NCBI GenBank assembly: GCA_013398275.1
Contig: VZSE01006608.1
Span: forward strand, 506,347 to 570,346
Reading direction: 5' to 3'
Origin: Promerops cafer
Lineage: Eukaryota > Chordata > Aves > Passeriformes > Nectariniidae
Length of the DNA: 64,000 nt
The notes under the pieces are model-generated. The model saw only the letters and a list, made by a program, of their open reading frames with translations, was not told the DNA's origin and searched no databases. Positions 1-12,600 of the stretch are shown piece by piece. Within the stretch, counting starts at the first letter, position 1, and each line of letters opens with the position of its first letter. A program made the position numbers and the translations under genes.

Positions 1-427
1 AAAAAAAAAAAAAAAAAAAAAAAAGAAAAAGCCACACACACACAATCCTCAGCCAGATGCTGTATTTGTCTCAAGGCATCCTGCTAATAAAATATAACAA
101 AGGCTGTTATTCCTGGTGAATGAAGTGCCAACTTTAGACAAAATTAAAAAAAATAAATTAAAAAATACCGTGAGACTACAATCAATATATAATCTTAAAA
201 ATCAGGTTTGCCAAAGTGTTTCTCTAAGTTGCTGCTGAAGATCAGTACCTGTTCCCTTTCATTCCCTGCTTTTCCATTGGAAACTATGATAATGGAATGT
301 GAAGGGAGGAAGAGAAAAGAAATGCAGCTGCTATTCCCGCCGCTGCTTTAGCTACAAATAAAATGACAGAGTGAAGTGAGCTCGTCCGGAGACACCTTCA
401 TCAATTAATTCCCCTAAAGCCAACGCT
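1..427. other. AT-rich non-coding DNA at left edge
   Basis: Begins with an A-run (1-30, one G) and a short CA repeat (33-44). No exon, RNA gene or recognised repeat family was seen. Confidence 0.6.
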
Positions 428-600
428 GATTGGACACTCCTGACAGGTGATGCAATAAAAATTGATATTCCACCCCTTCCCCCAAAAAATCTCCCACTAA
501 TTAGCATACCCTTATACTGCCACCTCCCCTCCCAAAGTAAATAATACAGTTAGTATATAAATCTTTCTATTAAACAATCCGAGCTCAAACACACTCAGCC
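428..600 (+). promoter_or_regulatory. TATA/CCAAT promoter-like block
   Basis: In + orientation there is an inverted CCAAT box (GATTGG, 428-433), an E-box CAGGTG (445-450) and a TATA element TATATAA (554-560) followed by the pyrimidine-rich ACACTCAGCCCTCTCAGA about 30-45 bp later. The arrangement and spacing are those of a TATA-driven promoter starting near 585-595. No ORF or recognised transcript follows, so the promoter is only a candidate; AT-rich DNA gives TATA matches by chance. Confidence 0.35.
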
Positions 601-1065
601 CTCTCAGACTTCCTCGTCGCTAGCTTCGGAGGAAGGATTTGTATGCTTTTCCCCCCTATCGTTCCGTATATTTTCAGCCTGTTTTGGACAAACGTTGCTC
701 TTTTGTGCATGCCGTGAATTTAAAGGACATAAGTCTGATCGTAGCGATGGAAAATCCTTCGGTAACGTAGCTGCTTTAAACGAGCGTTTTATTCTGCATT
801 GTGTGGAAAATGAAGCTTAGCGAAAACGTGCAGAACAGCCTGGTATTTCCCCTTCTGAGGCTCCAAAGTTAAATGTTCGGTTGTTAACGAGAGGGAGTAC
901 TTACATTTTCGAGTTTCTCTTGATTTTCCTCTTCTGCTTAATTAGCTTTTCATAGCCGGGTACTAAGGTTATTTTTGCTGTCTGAATATCACGGGTTCCC
1001 GCACCGTGATACTATAACACTTTTAACTGAAATTCTGCCTGTAATATTGCAGGAGGGGGGAGGAG

Positions 1066-1081
1066 GACGTGAGCTCACGTC
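1066..1081. other. 16-bp perfect palindrome GACGTGAGCTCACGTC
   Basis: An exact inverted repeat with no spacer. Each half holds TCACGTC/GACGTGA, resembling a bZIP or bHLH-zip half site. It lies about 510 bp downstream of the TATA element at 554. Confidence 0.8.
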
Positions 1082-2737
1082 AGACCCATAACAAAGCATA
1101 GATAAGCCAGAAATGTATACACTTTTCACGATTAACCGTGCTGGATCACGAGCTGGAATGTCCTATAGTCCCAGAGCCCACGTCAGGATTCCTGCGTGCT
1201 GATTGCTTCCAGCAGAGAAAGGAGAATGTAAAATATCCAAGGTGTTTCCAGGAGCCTTTACGTAATAACAAAAAAGTGCTGGAACACACAATGTACGATA
1301 TTGCATCGGGCTATGATGCTTCTGGCTCGCAGTTTGCATATTCCGCTCGGAGTAGCCCTGCCGAAGCTTTTTGATGCTCCATTTATAGCAGCCCCTTAAA
1401 ATCAATTTGAAGAAGCAGCATGAAGGTTTAACCTCTTCTTAGGAACGTTAAATTATTCGAGTGTCAAGAACGAGGATTTCGCAAATGTTGCGATAGCTGC
1501 ATGCCTCTCCCTTGTCACGTTAAAGTGATGCTTGCGGTTTGCACGTTAGGCGCTGCGAAAAAAAAAAATCACCAATCTCTGCCGTGCATCCAGTGTTCCG
1601 CTGGATACAAACACTAGCACTTTTATGTATCACTGCACATCCAGAATTAGACACATCCGCGAGATTAATGAGACATCTCATACTGCTGTGACTTGGCAAA
1701 AAAATCGACAGAGGAAAAAAAAAATTAAAAATCTTGAATCCCAAACGTCAATATCCACTCCGCGTGTTGGCAATATGGTGCGTGGAGTTCGTGTTACCCC
1801 GTCAGGTACAGCTAAAAGAAAGCGCATAATCACTCTGTGAAAACGCCGTTTTGCATGCCAAGGCGAAATGCAGGCAAGCCCCCAATTTCACAGGAATTCG
1901 AGAGAGAAGTGGGAATTTGGAGAAGTGCATCCGGGAATGGAGGAAGTCTATTCAAGGAAGCCTCTAACTCGGAGGGCTGAGATTTGAAAAGTCAGCCCTG
2001 GACTACTGTTGCTCTCAGCGCAGATGTAATCGCCGCTGTTCAACTTAATCCATGTGTGTGCGAACCGCGATGCCTAGTTCTTCCCTCTGAAACCCAGGGA
2101 TAGTATTCCCATCCGAGGAAGCAGAGCTACAGCAAATTACATTTTGTCCCTCGAATTAGAAAAGGATCATTGAGTGGATCTCGTGATATTTCAGCCTTTA
2201 AACGTAACCGAGAGGCAGCAGTGAACAATGCCTCGGCACAGCTCAGACCATCCGCGGAGTTCTCCTTCCCTCTCCTCGCATCTGGATCTCCCAGCGTTGC
2301 CTTTCTCCTGCTCGCTCGTGTGAGAGGCAAAAAAAGCAAAGTTTCGAGAGAAAACAGCTGCTGGCGCTAAAGAGAAATCGTCGTGGTCTTTCTAGAGCTA
2401 GAGACAATAAGGTCGTTTAAAAATTCCTCCTGATGTACTTATATGCTGCGAACACCCCCACCCCCTCCCTACTGCTCTCCTCCCCCTGCTTTAAGGTTAA
2501 GGCTATGGAGTCAACAGTAAAGGAACAGTAAACTCCGAGAAAGCTGCTCAGAGGACGTTACCCAAAAGCCCGATGGGCTGAAAAGTCCCTTATTTGTCAG
2601 GTAGTTCAGCTGGGTCGGATTCCCGTGTAAATCCACGCGCGCGTTCGCACGCAGGGGGCCACGGGCACCCAGACCCGCACCCACACGCTGCCAGTGATAG
2701 GCTGGCAGTGGATTCGGCAACTGTTTAAAAAATGACC

Positions 2738-2770
2738 TTTTTTTTTTTTTTTTTTTTTTTTAAATTTCCN
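2738..2770. repeat. T homopolymer with adjacent ambiguous base
   Basis: 24 consecutive T (2738-2761), followed by a single N at 2770, which suggests sequencing uncertainty near the run. Confidence 0.97.
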
Positions 2771-3033
2771 TCCGGCACTACCAAACGTTTAAAACTAGTG
2801 ACGGCTTTTCGGCAAACCTCGGGTTCCCGAAAGGTGCGGCCATGAGCACCGGGGTCGAGGCAGCGCCAGATGTCGGCAGGGAGAAACCCACGAGAAGTCT
2901 TGGGAAATGTCAGGCGCCCAACCTACACATCCTTACCGTATACTTACACACACTTTCGGTTGCATATCTTTCTCCGCATCTCACACAAGAGAGCTTTGTT
3001 TCTTTACTTCTCCATCATTGGTTTGGTTCTTTT

Positions 3034-3076
3034 TGTGTGTGTGTGTGTGTGTATGTGTGTGTGTGTGTGTGCGTGC
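3034..3076. repeat. TG dinucleotide microsatellite
   Basis: About 21 TG units, interrupted by one TA and ending GCGTGC. The short Cys/Val-rich ORFs across it are artefacts of the repeat. Confidence 0.97.
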
Positions 3077-4157
3077 TTTCCCCTGGCCATCGGCACACGT
3101 TGTGTATCCGGGGTCGTCTTGAAGCAGGCTGGGGGAGATCCTAAACAGCCGTCAGAGGCCCCTTGCACACGCACACGCACATTAAAGGCAGGGGACTTGA
3201 AAATGGATTTGCACGCACACAGGGGACTGCGATCAATAGCCACCAACATTTATGGCTTAGATTGTTAATGTGAAAGCTGGTCAAAAGAATGAAAATGAAA
3301 AATTAAAGGTGTCTGGTGTCAATTACATGAAAAGTTATGCCATAATTTACTTAGTGGGATGTATGCCTGCATGTTCGTGTGTCCATGTGCATGTGTGTGC
3401 AGACCCAGATGTACATGTAGATATCTCTCAAAAGCAAGGGAGTTTCTTTGTTAATTTTGTGGACTGTGTCACTCTCACTGGTGATCAAAGATGAACATGA
3501 TTACAGGAATGGATGTTTGTCTCACATTTCTTAAGATAAGGATGCCCAGAGATGCCCGGTTTTGCCAAATACATACACACGCAACTACAGAGTTGTGTGT
3601 ATGGGTGCATACACACACACAGAGGCGAGCAATCAAATGTGCTCCTTTTCACATTGAGTAGCATGCAATCTGCAATCTACACTCTATAGCCAGTAGAGTT
3701 TCAGTCTTAGAAATGTCTGGCCAAATGATAAACCTCATTAGGAAAGAAAGAGCAAAATAATATTCATAATACTTTGTTGTAGACCTATTCCCATTTGTTG
3801 AAAATCATATACTTTTATTTTTGTAAACTTGTGTTAAAATATATATGCTCACAGGGAACTACTTAGCCATGTCATTCCAGAGAGAAAATGTGTGCAACAT
3901 TTAAAATACTCCTTTTACATGATGTTTTGATTTATTTTCATAGTATGATTATGTTTAAATACCAGTGCAATTTAGCCTGACCTCTTCCTTCTGCAATGTA
4001 GTAATGCACACACCATTTACAGTCTTTTAAACGTTTCACTGGGAAATGCAACAGCAATGTCCACCACTCGTTGTATTAATGGGGAGAATTCCGAAAATCT
4101 TCAGGAAAACCTAAGGATCATGTGCGTTTTCACGATAGGATTGTCACATTATTAGAG

Positions 4158-4181
4158 TATTATTATTATTAATTATTATTT
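4158..4181. repeat. TTA trinucleotide microsatellite
   Basis: Roughly eight TTA units with one interruption. Confidence 0.9.
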
Positions 4182-4613
4182 GTTAATGCTGGACTATGTC
4201 TTCAGGTATTGACAAGTATTAAATAAACCTTTTGCTTTCATGATGCTGTGCAGAAATACATATTTCACATGAGAACTTGATTTCTAACACTACACCCTGC
4301 TTCTAGTTACTGTTGGACGTATTTTGCTCAAGGAGGACACAGATAGAAAGCAGCTAGAGGGCTGTCACAAAGAGTCCAGTAACGTAAATATAATAGGGTC
4401 AAAGAATAGTATAATAGGATCCTTCTGCTATTTTAAAGTCAGCCAAATGTGACTGTAGTAACTAAAATTTGCCCTAAATTCTAGTCAGAGAACATATCAG
4501 AATGTGTAACTACATCTCCTAAATGTGTGGGACAAAGAAATACCAGCCATCAGTCTGGGAAAAAAAAAAAACATAATCTGGCTAACACTCTTATATCTAG
4601 AAGTTTCGGGGTT

Positions 4614-4684
4614 GTTTTTTTCTTTTTTGCATTTTTTTTCTTCTTTTTCCCCTTTTTTTTTCTCTCTTTTTTTTTTTTTCTTTG
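4614..4684 (+). repeat. T/C-rich tract
   Basis: About 70 bases almost only T and C, followed by TTTGTAAACAG. It has the look of a strong polypyrimidine-acceptor unit, but no exon is recognised after it. Confidence 0.85.
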
Positions 4685-6889
4685 TAAACAGAGATGCAGA
4701 GTTCTACTAAGTGCATTTTAAGTTTGTGGGATTTTTGTTTTATTTTTTTCACGGGGGCTAGAGTGTTTCTTGCACACTTGAATTTTGTGCAATTTATAAT
4801 CACTATGGGCTAAGACTATTTCTTGAATTTAATACTCATGGTAGTTTAAAACTACTTTTTAGCAGGAGTTTCTGGACACATACTACATGCCATGTTGTTT
4901 ACTGACCCATAATCAAAATGCAGTGACCTTCTACCCTTTTTTTGCCCCTTGACCCACGCTGAATTCAATGCAGCCTTTATAAATTTGCAAATCCTTGGAC
5001 GTAAAGGGGATTTGGTGAGGCTTTGTTCTGAAAGGATCCTAAAAGTTTGCATTTTTAATTAGACGAAGGTAAAGCAACAAACATTGGGAAACAAGATCCT
5101 CTTCTGCACATAGGTGATCACTCTTAATTTCTACGGTGGGAAACGACATCTTAAAAATCGTACCCTGCAAACTGAAAAGCAGTTGCAAACGAAGGAGATC
5201 AGGAGGTTATGAATTGCACGAAATTAGCAATGTGGTACAAATCACTTTCATGACGTAAGGGATAGCCAGGCCACAATCTTCCGGCGCTCCTCATCTCCAA
5301 GGACCGTGTGGATCCTGGTGACCCGGGGAGAGGGGCGAGCCAGCGATTTGATCTGGAGCTACAGGCGCATTCCCTTATCTCCTTTGCTATCAGTCAGTTT
5401 AAAGGACACCGTAATTATGATGGTGATAAAACAATGCCCGCTTATGTGTGCTGAATAAATAAAGAATGTTTACAGCCCCAGAATGTTTCAATTCCAATTA
5501 AACGCTATCAAAGAAAAGCCCCTTTTGCTCCCTCCCCCCTCCCTCCCTCTCCCCCATGACTCCCTATTTACCTTGTTGGTTGTAATATGGCCCTATGAAA
5601 TAAATCGGCCTTCCAGTTTGCCATTAAGGCCACATCAGGAGGAGGGGGACGAAGAGGAGGAGAGGGGGTGTAAGATAACATGCACTCCCAGTCCCACAAT
5701 TACTTTGGGTTGCCTGCATCCTCTCCCTTTTTTAAAATTTGTTTTGCTATTATTTGTTTATTTTTCAATTGGCAAAGGCGTGATGATGCAGGGGAAAAAG
5801 GCACTTAAAAGATCCTGTTCCAACCACCGGCCGAGGGAGTTGGGTTAAATTAATCCAGCGCCCTTGGGCACTGGAGGAGGGGGCTGTCACCCCCACCCCC
5901 GGCTGCCACTCCGCAGGGGCCTCCGGGAGCGAGGTCCCCACTGCTCCTCTTCCCTCTGCAGCAGGGAGTCTTGGAAACGGGAGCCTGGAAATGCTTCCCA
6001 CTCACACAAGGATCATTTCAAATATTCATTGTATCAGCAAATCTCATCATAATCAGATTAAAGCAAGGTTTTGGGGGGGAACTGCCTGTGTTTCTGGGTG
6101 CAAAATGACGACTGGACTACAAAGAGAGCAGAAAATGGGTTCCTCTCCCCCCACCTTGGTTGCATGGGGAGAAAAAAGAAAAGCAGTAATTTTTGCAAAA
6201 AAGGGACACTTAAAAAAATTGTGATTCTCCCCATTCCACTCCGGGTAGCATATTCCTCTTAGACGTTGTTTTCCTTTTAACTTTACGCTTAGCATTTCTA
6301 TATGATGCTCTTATTTACTTGTTTTAAACTACAGAGACTATTCCCGCTGTGGAATACACTGAGGTAGATTTTCTTCACGCCAATTTGCTTTTAGCATATC
6401 TCAGCCGAGGGAACAGCTTTTCTACACTCAAGCTTTAAAATGTATATTTCATTGAGTTGTCTGGGGTGAGATGTTTATATCCATTTTGTGGAAGTGAGTG
6501 AGGAACTGAGTGCATTTTCAAGTCTGCTCGATAGATGCAGGCCCTTTTCCTTTTGAAAGTTTAGACTTCCAACTCCCTCAATTCTACTGGCAAAATTAGG
6601 ATGGACTTGGAGGGTCCTAAACGTGACCATTCACTAAGACGGGGGGCTTGCAACAACGTGCTCAGCAACTTAATCTTACACTAAAAAGAATGGAATACAA
6701 ACTCTCCCGACATTTGTAGTCGCTTCCAAAGTGGACCGTGCATTTTAAAGCTGATGGGAACGTGTGTGTTTTGGAGCGAAAAGGAGAGAAGGTAAGTGTT
6801 TATCCCTTGTATCCGCCAGTTCGGGTAGAAACAATGAAAGAACAAAGGGAACTACTTCTCCGTGTGAACATTTCCCATTTTCCTCCTCC

Positions 6890-7960
6890 GTTTGAGTCTC
6901 ACTGTGAGGGGCTGGCGAGGGGACTCGCTCCAGCTTTACCTTTGGCGGCGGGTCGGGGGTGCGGGGCACGGGGAGAAAGTTGCGGGGCGGTTCAAGTCAC
7001 CCCCCGTTCGTCGCCGGAGCCCGCCGCGAGCAGGAGCTGCAGATTTCATGGCTCTGGACTCACCGGACAGTCCCCGCGAGCCGCGGCCGGCGGGAGAGGG
7101 AACGGGGCCGGGACCTTTGTGTGCGGGGTCTGCCCGGCCCCGCGCTGCCGGCGACGACGGAGCTCCCCGGTGACTGCCGAGGCGGCGGGAGAGGAAGCGG
7201 AGGTTAGGAGCCGGGGTAGGAGGGGGTGTGGAGGGAGAAAAACCCCCTAGAATTATTTGCAAATCCCATAAATCGCGTGGAAGAGCGATGGGGGAGGGGT
7301 AGGGGGCGAACAAACACGCGCCGGGCCTCGCGCGGACCGTTACAAGGGGCGGCGACGGCCCGGGACACACAGACACGCACGGACAGACACGCGGACACAC
7401 GCAAGCAGACACACTCGGTGTTCAGAGCCACGGAGTGCGGCACGACCCCGACTCGCCGTGCGGGACCGGCCCGGCCCGCCCGCCATTGGCGCGGGGGCTC
7501 TCGGCCGCTGACCTTTCCCCCCCCCCATCCCCGCCCGCCGCTTCCTTTGCTGCCCCGACCACCTTCCTACCCACAATCCCCCGCGCCGGCCGCGCTCGTG
7601 CCGCGCTCGAGCCTCCCGCCGCTGCTCCCCCTCCCCCCGCTCCGTTCTCCCCGGCATTCCGGGAAAACCCGGGAGTCGCGGCGCCTCCCTCGGGAAGCGC
7701 CGGGGCGGGATCGGGGTGTCCCTGTGGCGGCGGCGGCGGTAACGGCCGGGTGGGGGCGGGGCAGAGGTGGGCTCGGCCGTTTGAACGGGAACGCCGGCGG
7801 CGCGCCCCGCACCGCAGCGCGGTGCCGGGGGAGGAGCCGGCCGGGAATCCTGTCACCTGCGGCGGGGGCGATCGCTGACCACGGGGTGTGCGCGGAGCCC
7901 CTTTGGCCGAGGGCTGCGCGGGGCAGAAAAGGGGTCTGAGGTCCCTGTCTGCCCGCGTGT
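6890..7960. promoter_or_regulatory. CpG island 1, candidate promoter of a neighbouring - strand gene
   Basis: About 1 kb of GC-rich, CpG-dense sequence in otherwise AT-rich DNA. It contains an inverted CCAAT box within CGCCATTGGCGCGG near 7480-7493, several GC boxes (near 7700 and 7750) and a CA-rich patch at 7365-7415. On the - strand there is a near-consensus splice donor CCG|GTGAGT with GT at 7063-7062, which would suit a non-coding first exon transcribed leftwards. In mammals SKIDA1 lies divergently upstream of MLLT10, so its first exon is a candidate, but no SKIDA1 coding sequence is in this window. Long ORFs here on both strands reflect GC bias. Confidence 0.65.
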
Positions 7961-8300
7961 TGGGGGGGCTGGGGCGCTGGGAAGAGGATTTGCCTGTTGA
8001 ATTTCATCGCTGGTAGACGTTAATCTCGTGTTTTAAAGTACCTTGTCAGTGGCTTTAAGGAAATCAAATGTGACATTAATCAAATCACACAAATGTAAAC
8101 ATTTATAAGTTAAATCCTAATATTATGCAATTATTTAAATCGAGCCGTGGTTTTTCCTCAGTGTCATCATGTAGCTCCCGCTCTCTCCCTCACAAGCTTT
8201 GGGTTTTCTGCTGGATCCCAGTGTCTGCTCCATGGAGTTCTGCGTGTGGGGACAGGAATGTACTGGGCTGCAGGTAGCAAAGGACTGTAGCATAAATATT

Positions 8301-8320
8301 GCCTGGTCACCTAACCAGGC
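8301..8320. other. Inverted repeat, 7-bp arms, 6-base loop
   Basis: GCCTGGT (8301-8307) pairs with ACCAGGC (8314-8320) around CACCTA. It lies between the two CpG islands. It is too short for a miRNA precursor; it could be a palindromic protein-binding site or chance. Confidence 0.5.
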
Positions 8321-8559
8321 CCATCAAGGTTAAAAGGAAGGACACTTTTGTGCATTTGAGGACAAAATCCTCAAATAATACCTTGCATTGGTACAGCTGA
8401 GGTTTTTTTGCTCCCCTGTGGGTATGTGAAGCAGGTGATCCCGTGCACAAGCTTGACAAGGATGCTTGGGTGGCTGAGATGGGGGCAGAGGTTCCTTTGC
8501 GGCCTCAGTGGGATTTTTAGGCGAGGTGACATGTGGAAGTCCCATTACATTGCGATGAG

Positions 8560-9380
8560 GGAACGACGGATGGTGTGCAGGCGGGCTTCGACGGCAGGCA
8601 CAGCACGAAGGCAAGTTTGGGGAAAGGCGAAGATGGCAGGCAGGATACGCTGGGAAGCGGCCGGCACCGCGGGCAGTTGGCCTCTCCCCGTCTTCGCCCT
8701 TCGTCCCGGCCCTTCCCGTTCGCCTCTCCCGGCGGGGAAGAGGGGATTTGGGGGTCAGGGAGGAGAACAATGCTGAGTCGCCCTTTGTGCGCAGCACCGT
8801 CCCCTGAAGGGAGGGAGCGCGCAGTGCAGCGGGGCCGCGGCGCCTCTGTAGTGCTGCCGCTCTCCTGCGGGCAGTGCTCGCGGCATGCGGGGCAGGAGCC
8901 CGGGACAGCGGGATCAGGGCTCCCATAGGCCGCCCGCCCGACCCCGGGATAGGCTCTGGAGCGGGGCTGGCGCCGCGCCAGCCGGGCAGCCCCGCTCGCC
9001 GTGCGGGGGCGGGAGAGCTCGGGGGCGAGCGAGTGGCTGCGAGAGTAAACTCGTGGGTGCCCTCGGCAGCGCGGCGCGGGCACGGGGGATTCCAAGGGTG
9101 AGCGGGGGTCTCCCGTCAGCGGGGCGGGCTCCGGGCAGGCTGCCCTAGGGAACGGAGCAGCGCGCGAGCCCGCAGGAAGCGGCGGCGGGGCCGGAGGAAG
9201 CGCGGCCGGGGCTCCCCCAGCTCCCGGCGCTCCCCATTGTTCCCCGACCGCCTCTTTTCGCGCCGCTTTCCGCCGGCGGGGAGGAGGGAGAGCCCCGGAC
9301 CCCGCACGCTGTGTGCTCGCAGGCAGCGGCGTGGGGGGACCCGCCGGGAAATCGGGTTCATGAGTAGAGAGGAGCCTTTA
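8560..9380. promoter_or_regulatory. CpG island 2
   Basis: A second CpG-dense block about 0.6 kb right of island 1, densest from 8800 to 9320. A + strand donor-like site CCAAGG|GTGAGC has its GT at 9098-9099 in the GC-rich core. Downstream the sequence returns to AT-rich. It could be the rightward half of a divergent promoter or part of the same large island. No protein is recognised in the ORFs that cross it. Confidence 0.6.
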
Positions 9381-9671
9381 GAAGTGCCATCCACTGAGGG
9401 AGCTCCGTGAGGCTGTAGCTCACGTGTTACTTGAAAGGTAAAAACCCCCTAACTACCGCAGCGGAATTGTACATAAAGTAACATCTGTTTCTGGGTGGAT
9501 TTTAGAGCAGGACTTGTTAAAGAAATTGGGAAAAACTGCTCCGACCCACTGGATTTGGATTAATAAATGTAGCCAAAGAGAATTTTGGAAGGAACTATTC
9601 TTAAGTCTATCTATAAAAACGAAGATTAATCTTATCCTGTTTTTCGTATAAGCACCATGATGGATTCCACT

Positions 9672-9689
9672 CCCCCCCCCCCCCCCCCC
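9672..9689. repeat. C homopolymer, 18 bases
   Basis: An uninterrupted C-run in AT-rich surroundings. Its length may be imprecise in the assembly. Confidence 0.95.
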
Positions 9690-12600
9690 AAGTGATTGTT
9701 TTATGTTGGTTTAAGATTCTAAAAGATCTGTTTTATAGGAAAAGTGTTTGTTGCATTTTTCCCCCCTGAAGATAATTAGAAATTAAATTTTTTTTCAGTA
9801 CATTATTTCATACTGAACTTTCTAATGTATTTCCGTAGGGGAAGAATTAACTAACTTGATGTTCAAGAAAATTTCCAACAAGTGCCCTTAGTCATCTAAG
9901 AAAAAAAATACGTATTTGCACATTATTTCTGGAAGACAATTAAAACGTGTAGGGACTCATATTTGTGATGATGAAAGAGTTTCTAGAGAACTGGTTAATT
10001 TAAGAAAATCCTTTCTATGAGAGCTGTGATTGTTTTTTAGCAAGTTATCGCCGAGTGCTTGTGAATTTATTTTAAAATATTATAAGCGATGCCTAGACTT
10101 AAAAAAAAATTAAATATATGCCAAAAAAATTAACATTTATCATAGATAGTGATCAGTAAGTGAAAGAAATTAAAGGTTGATGTTTATGGATATCACCTAG
10201 CTGAAAATAATTCTGAAGTTACTTTTCTTCCCGCATGCACACTTGGGAAGTTGCATGCTTGCAGTCATTGTTTAAGATAATACCGTTTGGGACTTTTCTT
10301 TCACTCTTGGAAAACTTGCAGGCTTTTGTTGGACTCCTCCGAATAAAACCTCAATTCAGTTTAGATAGTTAAAAGCATGCATATTATTCAAAAGCTGAAG
10401 ATGCAAGTAATATATAGAAAACACCACCCTGGTAATGTTTAAAGGCATTAGCTGTAAGATCGAGGAAAGAAAGATTTTTGTTTTGTTTTACTTTTCCTAC
10501 TTGAGTATTCAGGAGATGCATTTGCTCTTGATTGCTGCTTGGGAATTTTCAGAGGGTTACTACGAATTTAGAAGGTGTCATTCAAAAGGACATTTAATAC
10601 TCTTGTATTTGCTAAAACAGTATATCTCTATTTGAAAACTATCTCATTGAAATGGAAGATTTAAAAAAAATAGGAAGAGATCTTTTGTTGCCATTATTCA
10701 TTACTCTTTATTTTGTATTTGTGTGGAATGTGTTGACATATTTTATATATTAATTTTTTTTTCACAGAGGAGCATTGTTGTTACTTTTAATTGGGAAGTA
10801 CCATGTTATAGAAATTACCCACATTCCCGACTCTGAAGTACTGTAGTAGGATTGACAAAAAATGATCCGAGGCTTGTGCGCTTAATTCACCAGGAATGTT
10901 AAGCTTCCCATATACACCCTATGTGGTCAAGTTAGACTTTTGCTCTTAGACAGCTTTTAATGGTCAAAGTTGTACCTGGAGGAAATGTATCCATGTATAT
11001 CTATATGGAATTGAAATGAGATGGTAACTAGCAGTGGGAATGCGGCTCACTGATCGAAAGACCTTTTCTTTTTTTTTATTGCATTTGGCAACCTCTTTCT
11101 TTCAGAGACACAATACAATTAATTAACATATTCTGGGGCGTGTTTTTGAGATTGGGAAGTGGTGGCCCCTTGTTGAGAAGAAAACACTTTAAATAAAAAA
11201 GTAACATTGTCTTGTCCAAATGGTAGTGGGAAAAGCAGAGTAGTATTGCTTATCCAGCCCACGGATGCGGTTGATTTACTCCAATTTGCTTTAGCATATA
11301 ACAAACCAGCTTTTCCTTTCCCACGCTTATATTAGATATATGTGTTTTGTTTATACAAACCCATCTAAAATAGCTCTGCATTTAAGAGATTTGATGGGAA
11401 ATTCAGCATGTTGTTTCTTGTATTTAATAGATAGTATAGATACCATTCCTGAATTGAAATCAAATAAATGTGACCTGTGACACAACACAGTATCACAATG
11501 CCGATCGTAACACAACAAACATGAAAAGAAGGCTATTAATTTATATGGAATGTTAATTTAGCAAATCCTACATAGAAATATGCCAATAGAAGTAATCCGA
11601 GTCTTGGTCTTGCAGTGATGCTATGTACATGTATTTAATATAAATCCATTGAATTAAAACATACCTCATAAAAATCCAGACTTTGAAACGAAGAATTCTT
11701 CTTCGAAGAAAAGCCCTGCGTTACATTTAAATTGCATATAATCTACATTCCAGAGTTTACTAACCCAGCTTTTCAGGGCTTAATACAGTATTAATATTCA
11801 ATATGGTTTGGTAGAAGTTTATTTCGGGTTCTTTTGTATCATACTGTAATTGTCATTACTTTGACTTAACTCATATAAAAATATAGTTAGCATTTAAATG
11901 CTTTTTTAATGTAGAGTATTATAAATTAACTGTCCCATTTAACTTCTTTAACTTCTATCACTTAGAGAATGTTAAATCTTTAAAAGGAAATAATCACTGC
12001 ACTTAAAAACATTCTATGCTAGGTTTCCTTTATTTAGAATTTTGGTTTAAGATTGTTCATTCAAAGAAAATCCCTTGTTTCATGTTTACTGTAAACCTCA
12101 GTCTGAAATTAACATTTAAATGCCAACGCTAGTAACAGAAGCAGTACTTGAAAACCACCAATTTTATCCATTGCTGCTAGCTAAGTGGAATTTACCAAAC
12201 TCTTCAAAGGTGATAGATAATACAATTAAAAGCAAGAAATGAATGAAATAGTTGGTGGAATTATTTCCCCCTTTTTTTTCAGTCTAAAGAATTACAAAAT
12301 TTGTAAATATGTTTGCATAAAAAAAAATAGCACAACGTAGGAAGAGGCATGGTGTCCGGGAGATGCACTGACATGACCTCCAATGCTGCTACCTGTATTT
12401 GCATGACATGTAAATATACAGAGCAATGCAAATTCCTCATCACCAAGTGACTACATGTTAAATGTTGAGACGTCTAAATTATTCAGTACATTGCATTTGG
12501 ATAGGTGTTAAATACAGATTTTTAGCAGTATATTAAAGAAGAGGAAGAGGAAAAAGAAAACTTTCTCAATACAATTTAAGAGTAAGCATGTAAAGATACA

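Larger units (their letters stand above)
601..6889. other. Intergenic non-coding DNA
   Basis: Mixed-composition DNA with no recognised protein. It holds a T-run with a nearby N (2738-2770), a TG microsatellite (3034-3076), a TTA microsatellite (4158-4181) and a pyrimidine tract (4614-4684). A CRE-like TGACGTAA lies at 5252-5259. A consensus-like + strand donor GAGAAG|GTAAGTG has its GT at 6792-6793 just before CpG island 1. The small ORFs here show no family signature. Conserved regulatory elements of the flanking developmental genes may be present but cannot be identified from one sequence. Confidence 0.5.

Noticed and set aside
4614..4760. Possible exon after the T/C tract at 4614-4684
   Set aside because: No donor consensus or coding pattern follows; the tract is more simply low-complexity DNA.
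6738..6792. + strand exon ending in the consensus donor GAGAAG|GTAAGTG at 6791
   Set aside because: A single good donor motif without a matching promoter, acceptor or coding sequence is not enough to call an exon; it is noted in the interval description only.
7226..7939. 237-codon + strand ORF and overlapping - strand ORFs in CpG island 1
   Set aside because: Arg/Pro/Ala-rich composition on all frames is what GC-rich DNA gives. No domain or family signature is visible and the frames overlap each other.
8330..9095. 192- and 198-codon - strand ORFs across CpG island 2
   Set aside because: Low-complexity Pro/Arg/Ser sequences without recognisable domains; they stop at composition changes rather than at plausible gene ends. 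They do not match SKIDA1.
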